From NCBI RefSeq assembly GCF_001613245.1, contig NZ_BDBZ01000007.1:124001-188000 (forward strand): a stretch of DNA of 64,000 nt. Direction: 5' to 3'. Numbering within the stretch: the first letter of the stretch is position 1; every line of letters begins with the position of its first letter. The position numbers and the translations under genes were made by a program. The notes below the pieces were generated by a model. That model was not told the DNA's origin. It worked only from the letters and a program-made list of their open reading frames with translations, and searched no databases. This DNA is from Nocardia speluncae NBRC 108251. Its GTDB lineage: Bacteria > Actinomycetota > Actinomycetes > Mycobacteriales > Mycobacteriaceae. This document shows, in pieces, positions 53,097-62,242 of this stretch.

Positions 53097-54010
53097 CCAG
53101 CACGATATCGTCCCGCACCGTGGTAATCGGTGATCACACAATCGAATTCGGCCCGCGGCTGCTCCGTCGCACGGTCGGCGGCAACGAGTCGGAGCCGTAT
53201 ACAACTCTGCACCTCGACCCGATGACTCCTCATATCGGCGCTACCGTCAGCGGGGTCGATCTTCGCGATCCGCAGGCGGAACAGATCGACGAACTACGCC
53301 GCGCGCTGCTGGAATGGAAGGTGCTGTTCTTCCGCGACCAGGACATCACGGCGGCACAGCATCGAGACTTCGCCGAGCACTGGGGCACATTGGAAGTGCA
53401 CCCGTTCCTCGCCCAAGGTGACGTCCCGGAAGTGGTGCATTTCGAAAGAAGTCAGGACGACCCCGGAACCGAGAATATCTGGCACGTCGATGTCACCTGG
53501 CAGCAGCGCCCGCCGCTGGGGTCGGTCCTGCGGGCACTCGAGGTTCCACCGGCTGGCGGCGACACATTGTGGGCCGATATGGGCAATGCCTACGATTGCC
53601 TCTCCGATGAAATCAAAAGCCGGATCGACACGCTGACCGCCGTGCACGATTTCGTCCCCTCGTTCGGCCGCGGAATGACCCCCGACCGGCTCGAGCAGAT
53701 GAAGGAGACCTATCCACCGGTCCATCATCCGATCGTCCGGGTCCATCCGGAGACGGGACGCAAGACATTGTTCGTGAACAGTCTGTTCACCACACACATT
53801 CCGGATCTCGACCCGGTGGAAGGGCAACAGCTGCTGCGTCACCTGTTCGATCAGGCGAAGGTACCCGATTTTCAGTGCCGGTTTCGCTGGGCGCCCAATT
53901 CCATTGCATTCTGGGACAACAGGGCCACCCAGCATTATGCGGCCAGCGACTACTTCCCCCATCGGCGGGTAATGGAGCGAGTCGCCATCGCCGGCGATGT
54001 GCCGCGCTGA
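53093..54010 (+). CDS. TauD/TfdA-family alpha-ketoglutarate dioxygenase
   Basis: A 305-residue Fe(II)/alpha-ketoglutarate dioxygenase. The iron ligands are His131 and Asp133 (WHVDVT) and the distal His281 (TQHYA), with the ketoglutarate Arg in HRRVMERV (about 291-296). Members of this branch release sulfite or sulfate from taurine, alkyl sulfates and related compounds. The ATG overlaps the TetR stop (ATGA), so expression is tied to the regulator. With the arylsulfatase and transporter it makes an organosulfur-use locus. Confidence 0.87.
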   Translation: MTSTISSRTVVIGDHTIEFGPRLLRRTVGGNESEPYTTLHLDPMTPHIGATVSGVDLRDPQAEQIDELRRALLEWKVLFFRDQDITAAQHRDFAEHWGTLEVHPFLAQGDVPEVVHFERSQDDPGTENIWHVDVTWQQRPPLGSVLRALEVPPAGGDTLWADMGNAYDCLSDEIKSRIDTLTAVHDFVPSFGRGMTPDRLEQMKETYPPVHHPIVRVHPETGRKTLFVNSLFTTHIPDLDPVEGQQLLRHLFDQAKVPDFQCRFRWAPNSIAFWDNRATQHYAASDYFPHRRVMERVAIAGDVPR

Positions 54011-54086
54011 CAGATGAATTCCGCGACGAAACCGATCTCCCCGCCGAAGAATATGCAGTGGATACCCGGCAGCGCTTCGTACGTCG

Positions 54087-55112
54087 CTATCCGGTGTCGG
54101 CGGGTAAACGGATCTCGAAGCGGCAGCCGGCCTCACGATTGGCCGCAGTGATCGCGCCCCTGTGCGCCCGCACCAGGCCCGCCGCGATCGCCAGGCCCAT
54201 ACCGCTTCCGGTCGGCACACCCTCGTCCGCCACGGGTGAGCGGGCCGCGGTGCCCCGGTAGGCGACCTCGAAGATCCGTGGCAGATCGGTTTCCGCGATA
54301 CCCGGACCCGAATCGTCGACCCGGGTCCAGATATGCCCGTTATCGCGCCCGGCGGCGATCACGACCTTCCCGCCGGGCGGTGTATGTGCGATGGCGTTGG
54401 ACACCAGGTTGGCCAGCACCCGGCCCAAAGCGTGGTCGTCGGCCGCGACAGGTAGCGGCGCCGGGGGTTGTTCGGCGGTGAAACCGATGCCCGCCCGGTC
54501 GGCCGTCGCGCGGTGGGCGGCGTAGATCTCGTCGATGAGTTCGCGCAGGTCGAGGGGGCCGAGGTCGAGATGCAGGGCGCCTGCGGAGATCTTCGACATT
54601 TCGAACAGGTCGTCGACCATCCGGGACAGCCGCCGGGTTTCCCGGTCGATCTGCCCGGCGTAGCGGGCGATATCGGCGGGATCGGCGACGACGCCGTCGA
54701 TGAGCGCCTCGGTCATCGCCCGGATACCGGCCAGCGGGGTGCGCAGATCGTGGCTCACCCACGCCACCAGCTCGCGGCGCGACTTTTCCGCGGCGCGTTC
54801 CTGTTCGCGAACCTGCTTTTCCCACACCGTTTTACGGGCCTGCTCCCGACCCAGCAGGACAGCCGCGGGAACCGTGACAGCCGCGACGAGCAGCAGCACC
54901 AGGGAGGTGCGCCGGAACTCGGCGTTGAACATCAAACCGCTCACCCCGGTGATCCCGGCCAGGGTCGCCAAGGTCGGGATGAGTACCAGCACCGCCATAC
55001 TCGCGGTGAGCGAGCGGTCACGCAGCGCGCGCAGTGCCAGCGCACCGACGAACACCACCGGCAGGGAACACGCCAGCGTGAAACCGATGATCTGGAGCAG
55101 GTTCTCAGGCAT
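54087..55112 (-). CDS. Sensor histidine kinase
   Basis: A 341-residue kinase with three N-terminal membrane helices (1-90), no sizeable outer domain, then a coiled coil, H-box [11 protein letters not shown] (His121) and a HATPase domain with N-box [13 protein letters not shown] and G-boxes DSGPGI and [11 protein letters not shown] 55112 overlaps the regulator stop by 8 bp. Without an outer sensor domain it may sense a membrane signal or a partner protein. It ends convergently with the TauD gene. Confidence 0.9.
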   Translation of the reverse strand: MPENLLQIIGFTLACSLPVVFVGALALRALRDRSLTASMAVLVLIPTLATLAGITGVSGLMFNAEFRRTSLVLLLVAAVTVPAAVLLGREQARKTVWEKQVREQERAAEKSRRELVAWVSHDLRTPLAGIRAMTEALIDGVVADPADIARYAGQIDRETRRLSRMVDDLFEMSKISAGALHLDLGPLDLRELIDEIYAAHRATADRAGIGFTAEQPPAPLPVAADDHALGRVLANLVSNAIAHTPPGGKVVIAAGRDNGHIWTRVDDSGPGIAETDLPRIFEVAYRGTAARSPVADEGVPTGSGMGLAIAAGLVRAHRGAITAANREAGCRFEIRLPADTG

Positions 55113-55818
55113 CCGAGGGCTCCCCGGTGATCTCCGAGCGGCCCCAGGCATAACCGCGACCCCAGACGGTGTCGATCCGGTGCCGCGAACCCAGCTTGGC
55201 GCGTAACCGCTTGATATGCACGGTGACCGTCGACAGATCCCCGAAATCCCAGCCCCACACCTGTTCCAGCAGGCTCTCCCGGCTGTAGACCCGGCCCGGA
55301 TTGCGCAGCAGGAACACCAGCAGGTCGAACTCGCGTGGGGTGAGGGTGAGTGCGGTGTCGTCGACGAACACCAGTTGGGCGGAGGGATTCACCGTGAGGG
55401 GCCCATCACGCAGGATCTGGCGATCGGGGGTCGGCACCGGCCGGGAGCTGCGGCGTAGGACCGAGGCGACGCGCAGGGCGAGTTCGCGCGGGCTGAACGG
55501 TTTGGTGACATAGTCGTCGGCGCCGGCTTCCAGGCCGAGTACCCGATCGTCCTCGTCGCCGAGCGCGGTGAGCAGGATGACCGGCATATCCGGACGCTGC
55601 CCGGCGCGCACCGCACGGCACAGTTCGATCCCGTTGGGCTCCGGCATCATCACATCCAGGACCGCGAGTTCCACGTCGTCGGGTGTGCCGGTGCGGGCGA
55701 GCACGGCATGCGCGGCGCGGCCGTCACCGGTTTCCACGACGGTGCGGCCGTCGCGTTCCAGATACCGGCGCACCACCTCCCGGACCACCGGGTCGTCATC
55801 GGCCACGAGTATGCACAT
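55105..55818 (-). CDS. OmpR-family response regulator
   Basis: A 237-residue regulator with a receiver domain (phospho-acceptor Asp55 in [10 protein letters not shown]; acidic pocket Asp7-Asp9; Lys in [10 protein letters not shown]) and a C-terminal winged helix ([20 protein letters not shown]). It forms a pair with the overlapping histidine kinase gene. It follows a fragment of a membrane protein by 9 bp. Its targets may have included the lost glycan genes. Confidence 0.92.
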   Translation of the reverse strand: MCILVADDDPVVREVVRRYLERDGRTVVETGDGRAAHAVLARTGTPDDVELAVLDVMMPEPNGIELCRAVRAGQRPDMPVILLTALGDEDDRVLGLEAGADDYVTKPFSPRELALRVASVLRRSSRPVPTPDRQILRDGPLTVNPSAQLVFVDDTALTLTPREFDLLVFLLRNPGRVYSRESLLEQVWGWDFGDLSTVTVHIKRLRAKLGSRHRIDTVWGRGYAWGRSEITGEPSDA

Positions 55819-55827
55819 CGGATCGCC

Positions 55828-56061
55828 TCACCAATTCGTGAACAGTAGATGGACCAGCAGCAGTGTCCCCGCGGTCTGCACCGCCGGCCAGGGACGAGCC
55901 CGAGCGTACGGAAGGTACGCGGTGGCGACGAGCAGCCATATATCGAACGGTAACCAGATCCGCTCGGTTTCGGCCTTGCTGAGGCCGCCCGCGCCGAACA
56001 GCTCCCCGCGTATCCGGCGGCGGGCCGCGGGGGTTTCGATCGGATCCGGCACATCGGCCAC
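55828..56061 (-). pseudogene. C-terminal remnant of a larger membrane protein
   Basis: A 77-codon frame. Its last 55 residues (LSKAETERIWLPFDIWLL, then two membrane segments and the end LLVHLLFTNW) look like the C-terminus of the long integral membrane proteins found beside GT2 and DUF2064 genes in actinobacterial glycan clusters. The first 22 residues are polar and unlike a membrane-protein start. The expected N-terminal 350 or more residues are absent. A genuine small membrane protein is possible, but the next fragment supports deletion. Confidence 0.5.
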
Positions 56062-56166
56062 CCTAGGCCCGGCCGCAGCCGGTCACACCGGATCGATCTG
56101 GTGGACCGATATGGCGTCATCGTTTTGTCACAGGTTTCGAGCCGATTCCGGCCCAGCGTGGCAGCC

Positions 56167-56490
56167 ATGGCGACAGAGGAGAGCGCACCGGCCGGCGTTA
56201 CCGTCGTGATCCCGTGCCGCAACGAAGCCGAAGCGTTGCCCGCCCTGCTCGCTCCGGCCGCCGACGGCGGCCGGTGGGCGCTGGGGCTGCCCGGCCCGCG
56301 CGCCGCCCAACTGCTCGCCGGCATACCTATGTCCACCGACCACACCGGGGAAGCCACGCGGAACGCATTACGGGACAGTGGTTACCGGATCGGCACGCTT
56401 GCGACACTGACCGACGTGGACCATTACACCGATGCGATGGCCGTCGCCGCCGACTGCACCGGCCGGTTCGCCACGTGCAGGTTTCGGTTG
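56167..56490 (+). pseudogene. Fused remnants of a GT2 glycosyltransferase and a DUF2064 protein
   Basis: The frame from ATG 56167 begins like a family-2 glycosyltransferase (GVTVVIPCRNEAEALPALLA). It then jumps directly to the last part of a DUF2064/TIGR04282 protein (WALGLPGPRAAQLLAGIPMS, then LATLTDVDHYTDAMAVAA). In other actinobacteria these are two adjacent genes, so an in-frame deletion has removed most of both and joined the ends. The open frame continues far past the homology, without a proper stop, and cannot be functional. Confidence 0.65.
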
Positions 56491-56628
56491 CCGGTGGCGG
56501 GGTCGTGCAGGGGAGCACGGTCCGCTGTAGGCGCCCGCATGTGGGTGTGCCGATTCGTGTCGGACAAGAACACGATCCGCAAGGAAGCACACGAGATGAT
56601 CGCGCGATGCGGTGCTGCTCCGTACGAG

Positions 56629-57126
56629 TCAGGACGAGGTCGAGCGTTGCTGGGCGAAGCATGCGCGATACAACTCTTCGACCTCCGCGACCAGTTCCTC
56701 GACAGGCCCGTCGGTGACTGCGCCCGGGACGATGTCGCCGATCGGCAGCGCGGCGACCGGCGCCGCAGGGACACCCCATTCGCGCAGCCAGGCCCTGAAC
56801 TGACTGCTGGAAGTGATGTAGACGATGCGCCCCAACCCGACCCAGCCGTGACTTGCGGAGCACATCGGACAGTGCTCGCCAGAGGTGTAGACGGTGGCGG
56901 CGGCGCGCTCTTCCGGGGCCAGATGCCCGGCGGCCCATCGGGAGATCGCGAATTCCGGATGCTGGGTGGCGTCGCCGTCCTTCACTCGGTTGCGGTCTTC
57001 GAACAGCACCGTGCCATCGGCGGCGACCAGGACGGAACCGAAGGGTTGGTCGCCGGCGGCCAGCGCCTCGCGAGCCAGGTCGATGCAGCGGCGGAGATGG
57101 GTCAGATCCTGTTCGGTAATGGTCAT
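56629..57126 (-). CDS. Nucleoside/cytosine-type deaminase
   Basis: A 165-residue zinc deaminase. The zinc-binding set is His56-Pro-Glu58 (QHPEFAIS) and CPMC (Cys86, Cys89), the family's H[AP]E and PCxxC motifs. The substrate could be guanine, a cytosine derivative or another purine; the sequence does not decide. ATG 57126 is preferred over 57177. It lies alone, downstream of the remnants at 56 kb on the other strand. Confidence 0.85.
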   Translation of the reverse strand: MTITEQDLTHLRRCIDLAREALAAGDQPFGSVLVAADGTVLFEDRNRVKDGDATQHPEFAISRWAAGHLAPEERAAATVYTSGEHCPMCSASHGWVGLGRIVYITSSSQFRAWLREWGVPAAPVAALPIGDIVPGAVTDGPVEELVAEVEELYRACFAQQRSTSS

Positions 57127-57259
57127 GCGAACATCCTTGTCGATCGGGGACGAGGCGCAGGTGGTGGGCGGCCGCATGTCCGCCGGATACCGGGTGTCCG
57201 GCCGGTGAACAGTAGACGGGGAACCGGACGTTGCTGCCTTTTCGATGGTGCGAGCCGCA

Positions 57260-57295
57260 CAGGAGGCCGGACCTGTGTGCCGGTCCGGCCTCCTG
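57260..57295 (-). terminator. Strong stem-loop terminator after the cutinase-like gene
   Basis: CAGGAGGCCGGACC (57260-57273) and GGTCCGGCCTCCTG (57282-57295) form a perfect 14-bp stem with an 8-base loop, 31 bp past the stop of the minus-strand cutinase-like gene. No strong U-tract follows, as usual in this group. Confidence 0.75.
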
Positions 57296-57325
57296 TTCAG
57301 TCCTGGCGCGAAGCCGCGTGGCTTC

Positions 57326-59080
57326 TCAACGCGTGGTGTGCGCGACCGAATCGCCGGCCGACCGGGCGGGTGTTTCTGTGGTGGTCTCGGTGGTACGGGG
57401 TGCCGTCGTGGTGGGTGTGGCCGTCGGCGGAGCGGCGTCCTCCGTTGCGGGCGTGGAGCTCGGGGCCACGGTTGCCGAGCTCGGGGGCACAGTTGTCGAA
57501 CTCGGGGGTTCCGTTGTCGACGAGGGCGGCACTGTCGTCTGCTCGCCCGCCGGCGGTGTGGTGGTGGTTGTCTCTTCCGGCGTGGTCGTGGCCGGGGCGG
57601 TGCCCGTCGTGGTCGGTGCCGCTGTAGTGGTGCCGGTCGGCTCGGCGGCGTGGTCGGTGGTCGTCTCCGCGGCCGCCTGGTAGGCGTCGTCCAGGTCTTC
57701 GGGTGTCGGGGTGGACTCCGTATCCACGGGTTCGCCTGCCTGGGCTTGTTTCGCCAGGTGGGTGAGCCAGGCCGCGGCGTATTCGGCGGAGGTCAGTGGT
57801 TTGCCGTTGGCCGGGTCGGCGTCGCGCCAGTAATCGAAGTGGTGGCCGGTGGCGTTCGGGCCCAGCGTCAGGTTGTAGGGGTCGGACAGGATCACGGGGA
57901 TGGTGTTCTGATTCGTCACGATCAGGCCGATGATCTCGTTGAGCACCTTCTGCGGCAGGTAGGCCAGTGGCGCCATCTGGCCGGTCGAGATGGAATCGGC
58001 GGGCCGGTCGCCGGGCGGGGGAGTGGCGCCGGGCTCGTAGCCCGGTTCGGAGACCCGCAGCAGAACCTCGAGGAAGGTTTCGTCACTGGCCATCCAGTTC
58101 GGTTGCGACCCGACATCGGCGAGTGCGAGCAGCGCGACCCGGCTCAGGACAACCGCGACATCCTGTCCGGTAGCCGGGGTGAGCCCGTCGCGTTCGAGCG
58201 CGTCGACGTTCATCTGCCGCGCCACGTTGACCACCAGTTGCAGCAGCGCGATGTTCTCCGGTGCCGCGCAGGTGAGGTCGCCGTCGGAGCAGAACGAGGC
58301 GATCTTCCCGTTCAGTGAACCGAAATCGCCGCCCGTATCCGGGAGCGCGCCCTGTCCCGGAACCGGGTTCTTCCCGTTCTGATAGGCCTGGTCGAATCCG
58401 TCCGGGTTGCCGTGCGGGTTCTCGGCACCCGGGAACGGACCGTCGCCCGGTGCGCGGCCGGAATCGGCGAGGATGACCACGCCGGTGACCTTGTCCGGGT
58501 CGACGATCGCGTAACCGCCGTCCTGCTGTTCCTGGTGCCCGATCTCCATGGCGACCCGGCGCACCACATCGGCGCCTTCGCTGTAGCCGACGATGGCGAA
58601 CCGGGTGTCCGGGCAGGCCTGCGAGATCTCGCGCATCACCTGCTGGGTGTTGGCGACCCCGGCGGTAACCGCATCTTCGTAGGTGGCCATATCCGCCGGG
58701 TAGGCGATATAGACCGCGGCGTAGGAGCCGGGGTCCACAGCGTCGGCGGGGGCGTTGACCACCGGGTCCACCCATTCGCTGCTGTGATCGCCCGACAACG
58801 CCGCGGGCAACGGGTTGCCGTGCGCGTCGACCAGCAGTTTTGTGGTGCCCTCGCGTGGGGTGTCACCGCGGCCCGCGACCGAGACGGTGACCATATCGTG
58901 GCATTCGGTGACCGACGCCTTCAGCTGCGTATCCGCCTGCTGCGAGGGTGCGGTCATCGAATAGGTGGCGCCCACCGCGGCCACCACGCCCAGTACCGCG
59001 GGTGCGGCGATCGCCGCGGCGATCCGGTGCTGGGTGAACCAGCCGCGGGATCGCAGAATCCAGCTACTTCGGAAAGCCAT
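57326..59080 (-). CDS. Cutinase-family secreted serine hydrolase with Thr/Pro-rich tail
   Basis: A 584-residue protein with an N-terminal export anchor (about residues 18-45), an alpha/beta hydrolase domain to about 420 and a 130-residue Thr/Pro/Ser-rich tail. The nucleophile motif GYSEGA fits the GxSxG of cutinases and mycolyl-lipid hydrolases; the His/Asp pair cannot be placed with certainty. The tail resembles wall-spanning or glycosylated linkers. It probably acts on lipid esters outside the cell. A terminator follows the gene. Confidence 0.83.
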   Translation of the reverse strand: MAFRSSWILRSRGWFTQHRIAAAIAAPAVLGVVAAVGATYSMTAPSQQADTQLKASVTECHDMVTVSVAGRGDTPREGTTKLLVDAHGNPLPAALSGDHSSEWVDPVVNAPADAVDPGSYAAVYIAYPADMATYEDAVTAGVANTQQVMREISQACPDTRFAIVGYSEGADVVRRVAMEIGHQEQQDGGYAIVDPDKVTGVVILADSGRAPGDGPFPGAENPHGNPDGFDQAYQNGKNPVPGQGALPDTGGDFGSLNGKIASFCSDGDLTCAAPENIALLQLVVNVARQMNVDALERDGLTPATGQDVAVVLSRVALLALADVGSQPNWMASDETFLEVLLRVSEPGYEPGATPPPGDRPADSISTGQMAPLAYLPQKVLNEIIGLIVTNQNTIPVILSDPYNLTLGPNATGHHFDYWRDADPANGKPLTSAEYAAAWLTHLAKQAQAGEPVDTESTPTPEDLDDAYQAAAETTTDHAAEPTGTTTAAPTTTGTAPATTTPEETTTTTPPAGEQTTVPPSSTTEPPSSTTVPPSSATVAPSSTPATEDAAPPTATPTTTAPRTTETTTETPARSAGDSVAHTTR

Positions 59081-59182
59081 GTCCCATGCTCCATTCCAGA
59101 ACTGATAAATGGACGGACTGGCCCCCCGACGGGCCGTTACGTCAAGGGAGACGTCGCGGCGGGGGTGCGCGGCGTTACGCGA

Positions 59183-60781
59183 TTATTTCGGGTCGAGTGC
59201 GCCGGCGTGGTATTCCACGCTGGGACTCCACAGGAAGAAACTGTCGATCCCGGTGGTGTAGGTCGCCTCGATCTGTGCCCTGACCTGGGCATCCCCGTAG
59301 TCGACGCCGAGGCTGAAATCCTGCAGCCAGGGGATCACCTTCGCGCCCGTGCCTTTGGTCACGGTCCGGAAATCGCGGAGGGAGGCGGCGACGATATCGA
59401 ACGGCTGCCCGTCCGGATTCGCCACACCGTATTCGCCCGGTCCCCAGTGCGAGGGGTAGATCATCGGTGCGACGTAATCCACCTGCGGTGCGATGAGCCG
59501 GATATCCTGCGCGATCTGGTCGGGCCGGCTGGCGGCGATCCCGTAGACCGCGGCACTCTGGTGGGCGCCGGCGGTGTGCACCGGAGCGCGGCTCTGCGCT
59601 AGGAACCCGGCGACGGCTTCGGTCGCGGGACCCTCCAGGCCGGGAAAGCGCATACTCGACAGCCTGCCGTCGGGGCGGCGGACATAGTCGTACATGATCC
59701 CGTCGAAGCCCAGTTCGGCGGCCTCCACCGCGAGCGCGATGTTGTATCCGCGGACCTCGGGGTGCGCGAAATTGGTGAATGCGATCGAACCGTAGTGGCT
59801 GGAATACGGCTGCCCGGCCGGGTTCTGCACCACCCAGTCCGGGCGGCCGTGGTGCCAGGCCCATTCGGCGAGGGTGGGATCGCGGAACGCGACGATCCGG
59901 CCGACCACCTGCACGCCCATATCGTGGAGTTGCCGCAGCGCCGCCCGCGCTTCGTAGATAGGGGTGGCGGCGCCGGTCGAGCGGGCCAGCGGCACCTTCG
60001 ATGCGTAACCGACGACACCGTCCTCGTCCTTGATATCGAGTTGCACGGTATCGATACGTTTCTGGCGGGCCAGATCCAGGACGGCTTCCCGCATCGGGCC
60101 GTACGACCAGGCGTGCGCGGTGACATGCACGGCCCGCATCCGCGGCAGGTCGATACCGGTGGTGAGCGCCCGTGTGGTGGTGTTTCCCGCCGCATCCACC
60201 GCCACCACCTCCGACCCGGTGGGGTTGTGCGGCAGTTCGCTCACGAAACTGCCGTCGGGGCCGGGGGTCACCGAATGCGCACCGATCGAGACCCGTTCCG
60301 CGTCGGGGGCCCGCCCGCGCACGGTGACCGGGTCGCGGTAGGAGGCGACGGTATCCGGTTGGGTCACTTCCAATTCCGGGGCGGTGGTGTCCACGGTGAA
60401 GGTGGTTTCGGTGCCCGGGCCGTCGCGTAGCCGGCCGGTCATCCCGCCGGGTGGTATTTCGGCGGTGAAGGTGTGCTCGCCGTCGGACAGTCCTTCGGGC
60501 TTGTAGACGACCGTATCGCCGTCGACCCGGCCGGTGACGGGGGCACCGTCCACCATGAGCTCTACTGCGTGCGGATCGTGTCCGGCGGCATCGACGCGAA
60601 GAGTGAGATCTTGCAGCGCTACCGCGCCGACGGGTCCGGGTGGGAGGCCGGCCAACGGAAGATCCGGGGCCGGTGAACGGCCGGCCCCGATCCCGGCGAA
60701 TACCAGCACAACGATCACAACAACACCGAATACGAGGACCGCCAACCGTTTTCGGTCGACCGCCCGGTCCCGCACGAGCAC
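59183..60781 (-). CDS. Putative glycoside hydrolase (DUF4015) with Ig-like region
   Basis: A protein of about 532 residues. A cytoplasmic tail and one membrane helix (about 12-35) are followed by Ig-like sandwich domains (about 45-190) and a TIM-barrel DUF4015 domain (about 200-530) with DIKDEDGVVGYAS and GFDGIMYDYVRRPDG. These hydrolases are thought to cleave amino-sugar-containing polysaccharides. The start is either GTG 60781 or GTG 60775. It is divergent from the NodB deacetylase gene and both act outside the cell, suggesting joint use of an acetylated polysaccharide. Confidence 0.8.
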   Translation of the reverse strand: MLVRDRAVDRKRLAVLVFGVVVIVVLVFAGIGAGRSPAPDLPLAGLPPGPVGAVALQDLTLRVDAAGHDPHAVELMVDGAPVTGRVDGDTVVYKPEGLSDGEHTFTAEIPPGGMTGRLRDGPGTETTFTVDTTAPELEVTQPDTVASYRDPVTVRGRAPDAERVSIGAHSVTPGPDGSFVSELPHNPTGSEVVAVDAAGNTTTRALTTGIDLPRMRAVHVTAHAWSYGPMREAVLDLARQKRIDTVQLDIKDEDGVVGYASKVPLARSTGAATPIYEARAALRQLHDMGVQVVGRIVAFRDPTLAEWAWHHGRPDWVVQNPAGQPYSSHYGSIAFTNFAHPEVRGYNIALAVEAAELGFDGIMYDYVRRPDGRLSSMRFPGLEGPATEAVAGFLAQSRAPVHTAGAHQSAAVYGIAASRPDQIAQDIRLIAPQVDYVAPMIYPSHWGPGEYGVANPDGQPFDIVAASLRDFRTVTKGTGAKVIPWLQDFSLGVDYGDAQVRAQIEATYTTGIDSFFLWSPSVEYHAGALDPK

Positions 60782-60894
60782 AGCACACCAACTTCCACGA
60801 ACAGCTTCCCGCCCACTATGGCGAGCCCGCCGCCGCGCCGGCCTGTTTCGCGGAGATGAACCGTAAATCGTTGCCGGCACGTAATATCCGGGCG

Positions 60895-61908
60895 ATGGTG
60901 CGGTACCCGGGGAGATATGTTCGGGTGGTCGCGGCGGCGCTGATCTGCGCGGCGGCCACGGCCTGCGGGGCGACAGGTGAACCCGCCTCGGCGGACACAC
61001 CGCCGCGTACCTCCGCGGCACCCCCGCCGCCGGCGCCCCCGGACCCGGCAACCGTGGGCGCCGACGAGCTGGGGGAGGTCCCGATTCTCATGTATCACCA
61101 GGTGACCGCAGATCCGGCCGGTGAATACGATCAGAGTCCGGGCGAATTCCGAGCGGAACTGGACCGGCTGTATCGCGAGGGGTACCGCCCGATCACCGCC
61201 GCCCAGTACATCACCGGTGATATCGATATTGCGGCCGGAACACATCCGGTGGTGCTCACCTTCGACGATTCCACCGGCAGCCAGCTCCGGTTCACCACGG
61301 ACGGGGCCCCTACCCCGGACTGTGCGGTCGGGGTGCTGGAGCGTTTCGCCGCCGAGCACACCGATTTCCCCGCCCGCGCGACCTTCTACGTCAACAACGA
61401 CCCGTTCGAATCCGATCCCCGCGCCCTGCCCTGGCTGGCCGAGCACGGCTACGAGATCGGGGCGCATACCGCGAGCCATCCCGATCTCGCCGGCCTGGAC
61501 GCCGCCGGTGTGCAACGCGAGCTGGCGCAGAATGTCCGGGCGATCACCGCCGCGGCGCCGGGAACCCCGGTGACCACGATGGCGCTGCCGCTGGGCAGCG
61601 CCCCGGCCGATCCAGCTCTCGCGCTCGCCGGAAACTCGGACGGGACGCCCTACAGATTCGCTGCCGCGATGCTGGTCGGCGCGAACCCCGCGCCCTCACC
61701 GTTCGGTCCGGTGGAACCTGCCGCGGTACCGCGCATCCGGTCCGGGCCGGGCGCGGTACCGTTCGACTCCGCCTACTGGCTCGACCTGCTCGCGGCCGAA
61801 CCGGCCCGCCGCTACACCTCCGACGGCGACCCCGCACGTATCTCTTTTCCGCGTAGCTCGGGGAACCGGCTCGACCCGCGCTGGGCCGATCAGGCACAGA
61901 CCTATTGA
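60895..61908 (+). CDS. NodB-domain polysaccharide deacetylase lipoprotein
   Basis: A 337-residue protein with a signal and lipobox ATAC (Cys22 or near) followed by a Pro-rich linker and a polysaccharide deacetylase domain. The catalytic TFDDS (second Asp binds metal) and HTASH motif (HxxSH) are present as LTFDDSTGSQ and GAHTASHPDL. It should remove N-acetyl groups from a glycan outside the membrane. ATG 60895 is chosen to give a compact signal; an in-frame ATG 60856 exists. The divergent DUF4015 hydrolase is a likely partner. Confidence 0.83.
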   Translation: MVRYPGRYVRVVAAALICAAATACGATGEPASADTPPRTSAAPPPPAPPDPATVGADELGEVPILMYHQVTADPAGEYDQSPGEFRAELDRLYREGYRPITAAQYITGDIDIAAGTHPVVLTFDDSTGSQLRFTTDGAPTPDCAVGVLERFAAEHTDFPARATFYVNNDPFESDPRALPWLAEHGYEIGAHTASHPDLAGLDAAGVQRELAQNVRAITAAAPGTPVTTMALPLGSAPADPALALAGNSDGTPYRFAAAMLVGANPAPSPFGPVEPAAVPRIRSGPGAVPFDSAYWLDLLAAEPARRYTSDGDPARISFPRSSGNRLDPRWADQAQTY

Positions 61909-61922
61909 TGTCTGCACCGGAC

Positions 61923-62120
61923 TCAATCGGGTAGCCGGCGCATCTCGATCACGGTGAGGCCCAGGTTGTCGATACGGGCCAGGACTCCGCGGATACCCGT
62001 CGGATCGGTGACCGGACCCGACAGCACCGTAGTGCCGTGGGTGTGATCGCCGGTGAGTTCGGGAAACGCGGCAAGCGCACGTTCGGAGAGTTCGCCGTCG
62101 ATGGTGAACTGGTATCGCAT
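61923..62120 (-). CDS. Small conserved protein beside a LuxR-type regulator
   Basis: A 65-residue protein (MRYQFTIDGELSERALAAFP, ending GLTVIEMRRLPD) with a predicted beta-alpha-beta pattern. AGGAGA lies at good distance from ATG 62120. Proteins of this short type are frequently next to LuxR/MalT-like regulators in Nocardia, as here. No function is known. Confidence 0.7.
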   Translation of the reverse strand: MRYQFTIDGELSERALAAFPELTGDHTHGTTVLSGPVTDPTGIRGVLARIDNLGLTVIEMRRLPD

Positions 62121-62242
62121 CGCCGTCTCCTGCCTCATCCGGGCCGGGCGCGACGGCAGGTGTCGCCGCGTCGGAATCAAGTGTGGCCCACGGCGTCACC
62201 GCCGCACATCGTCCGGAGCGGGTGAACCGGCTCCGCCGCCGA

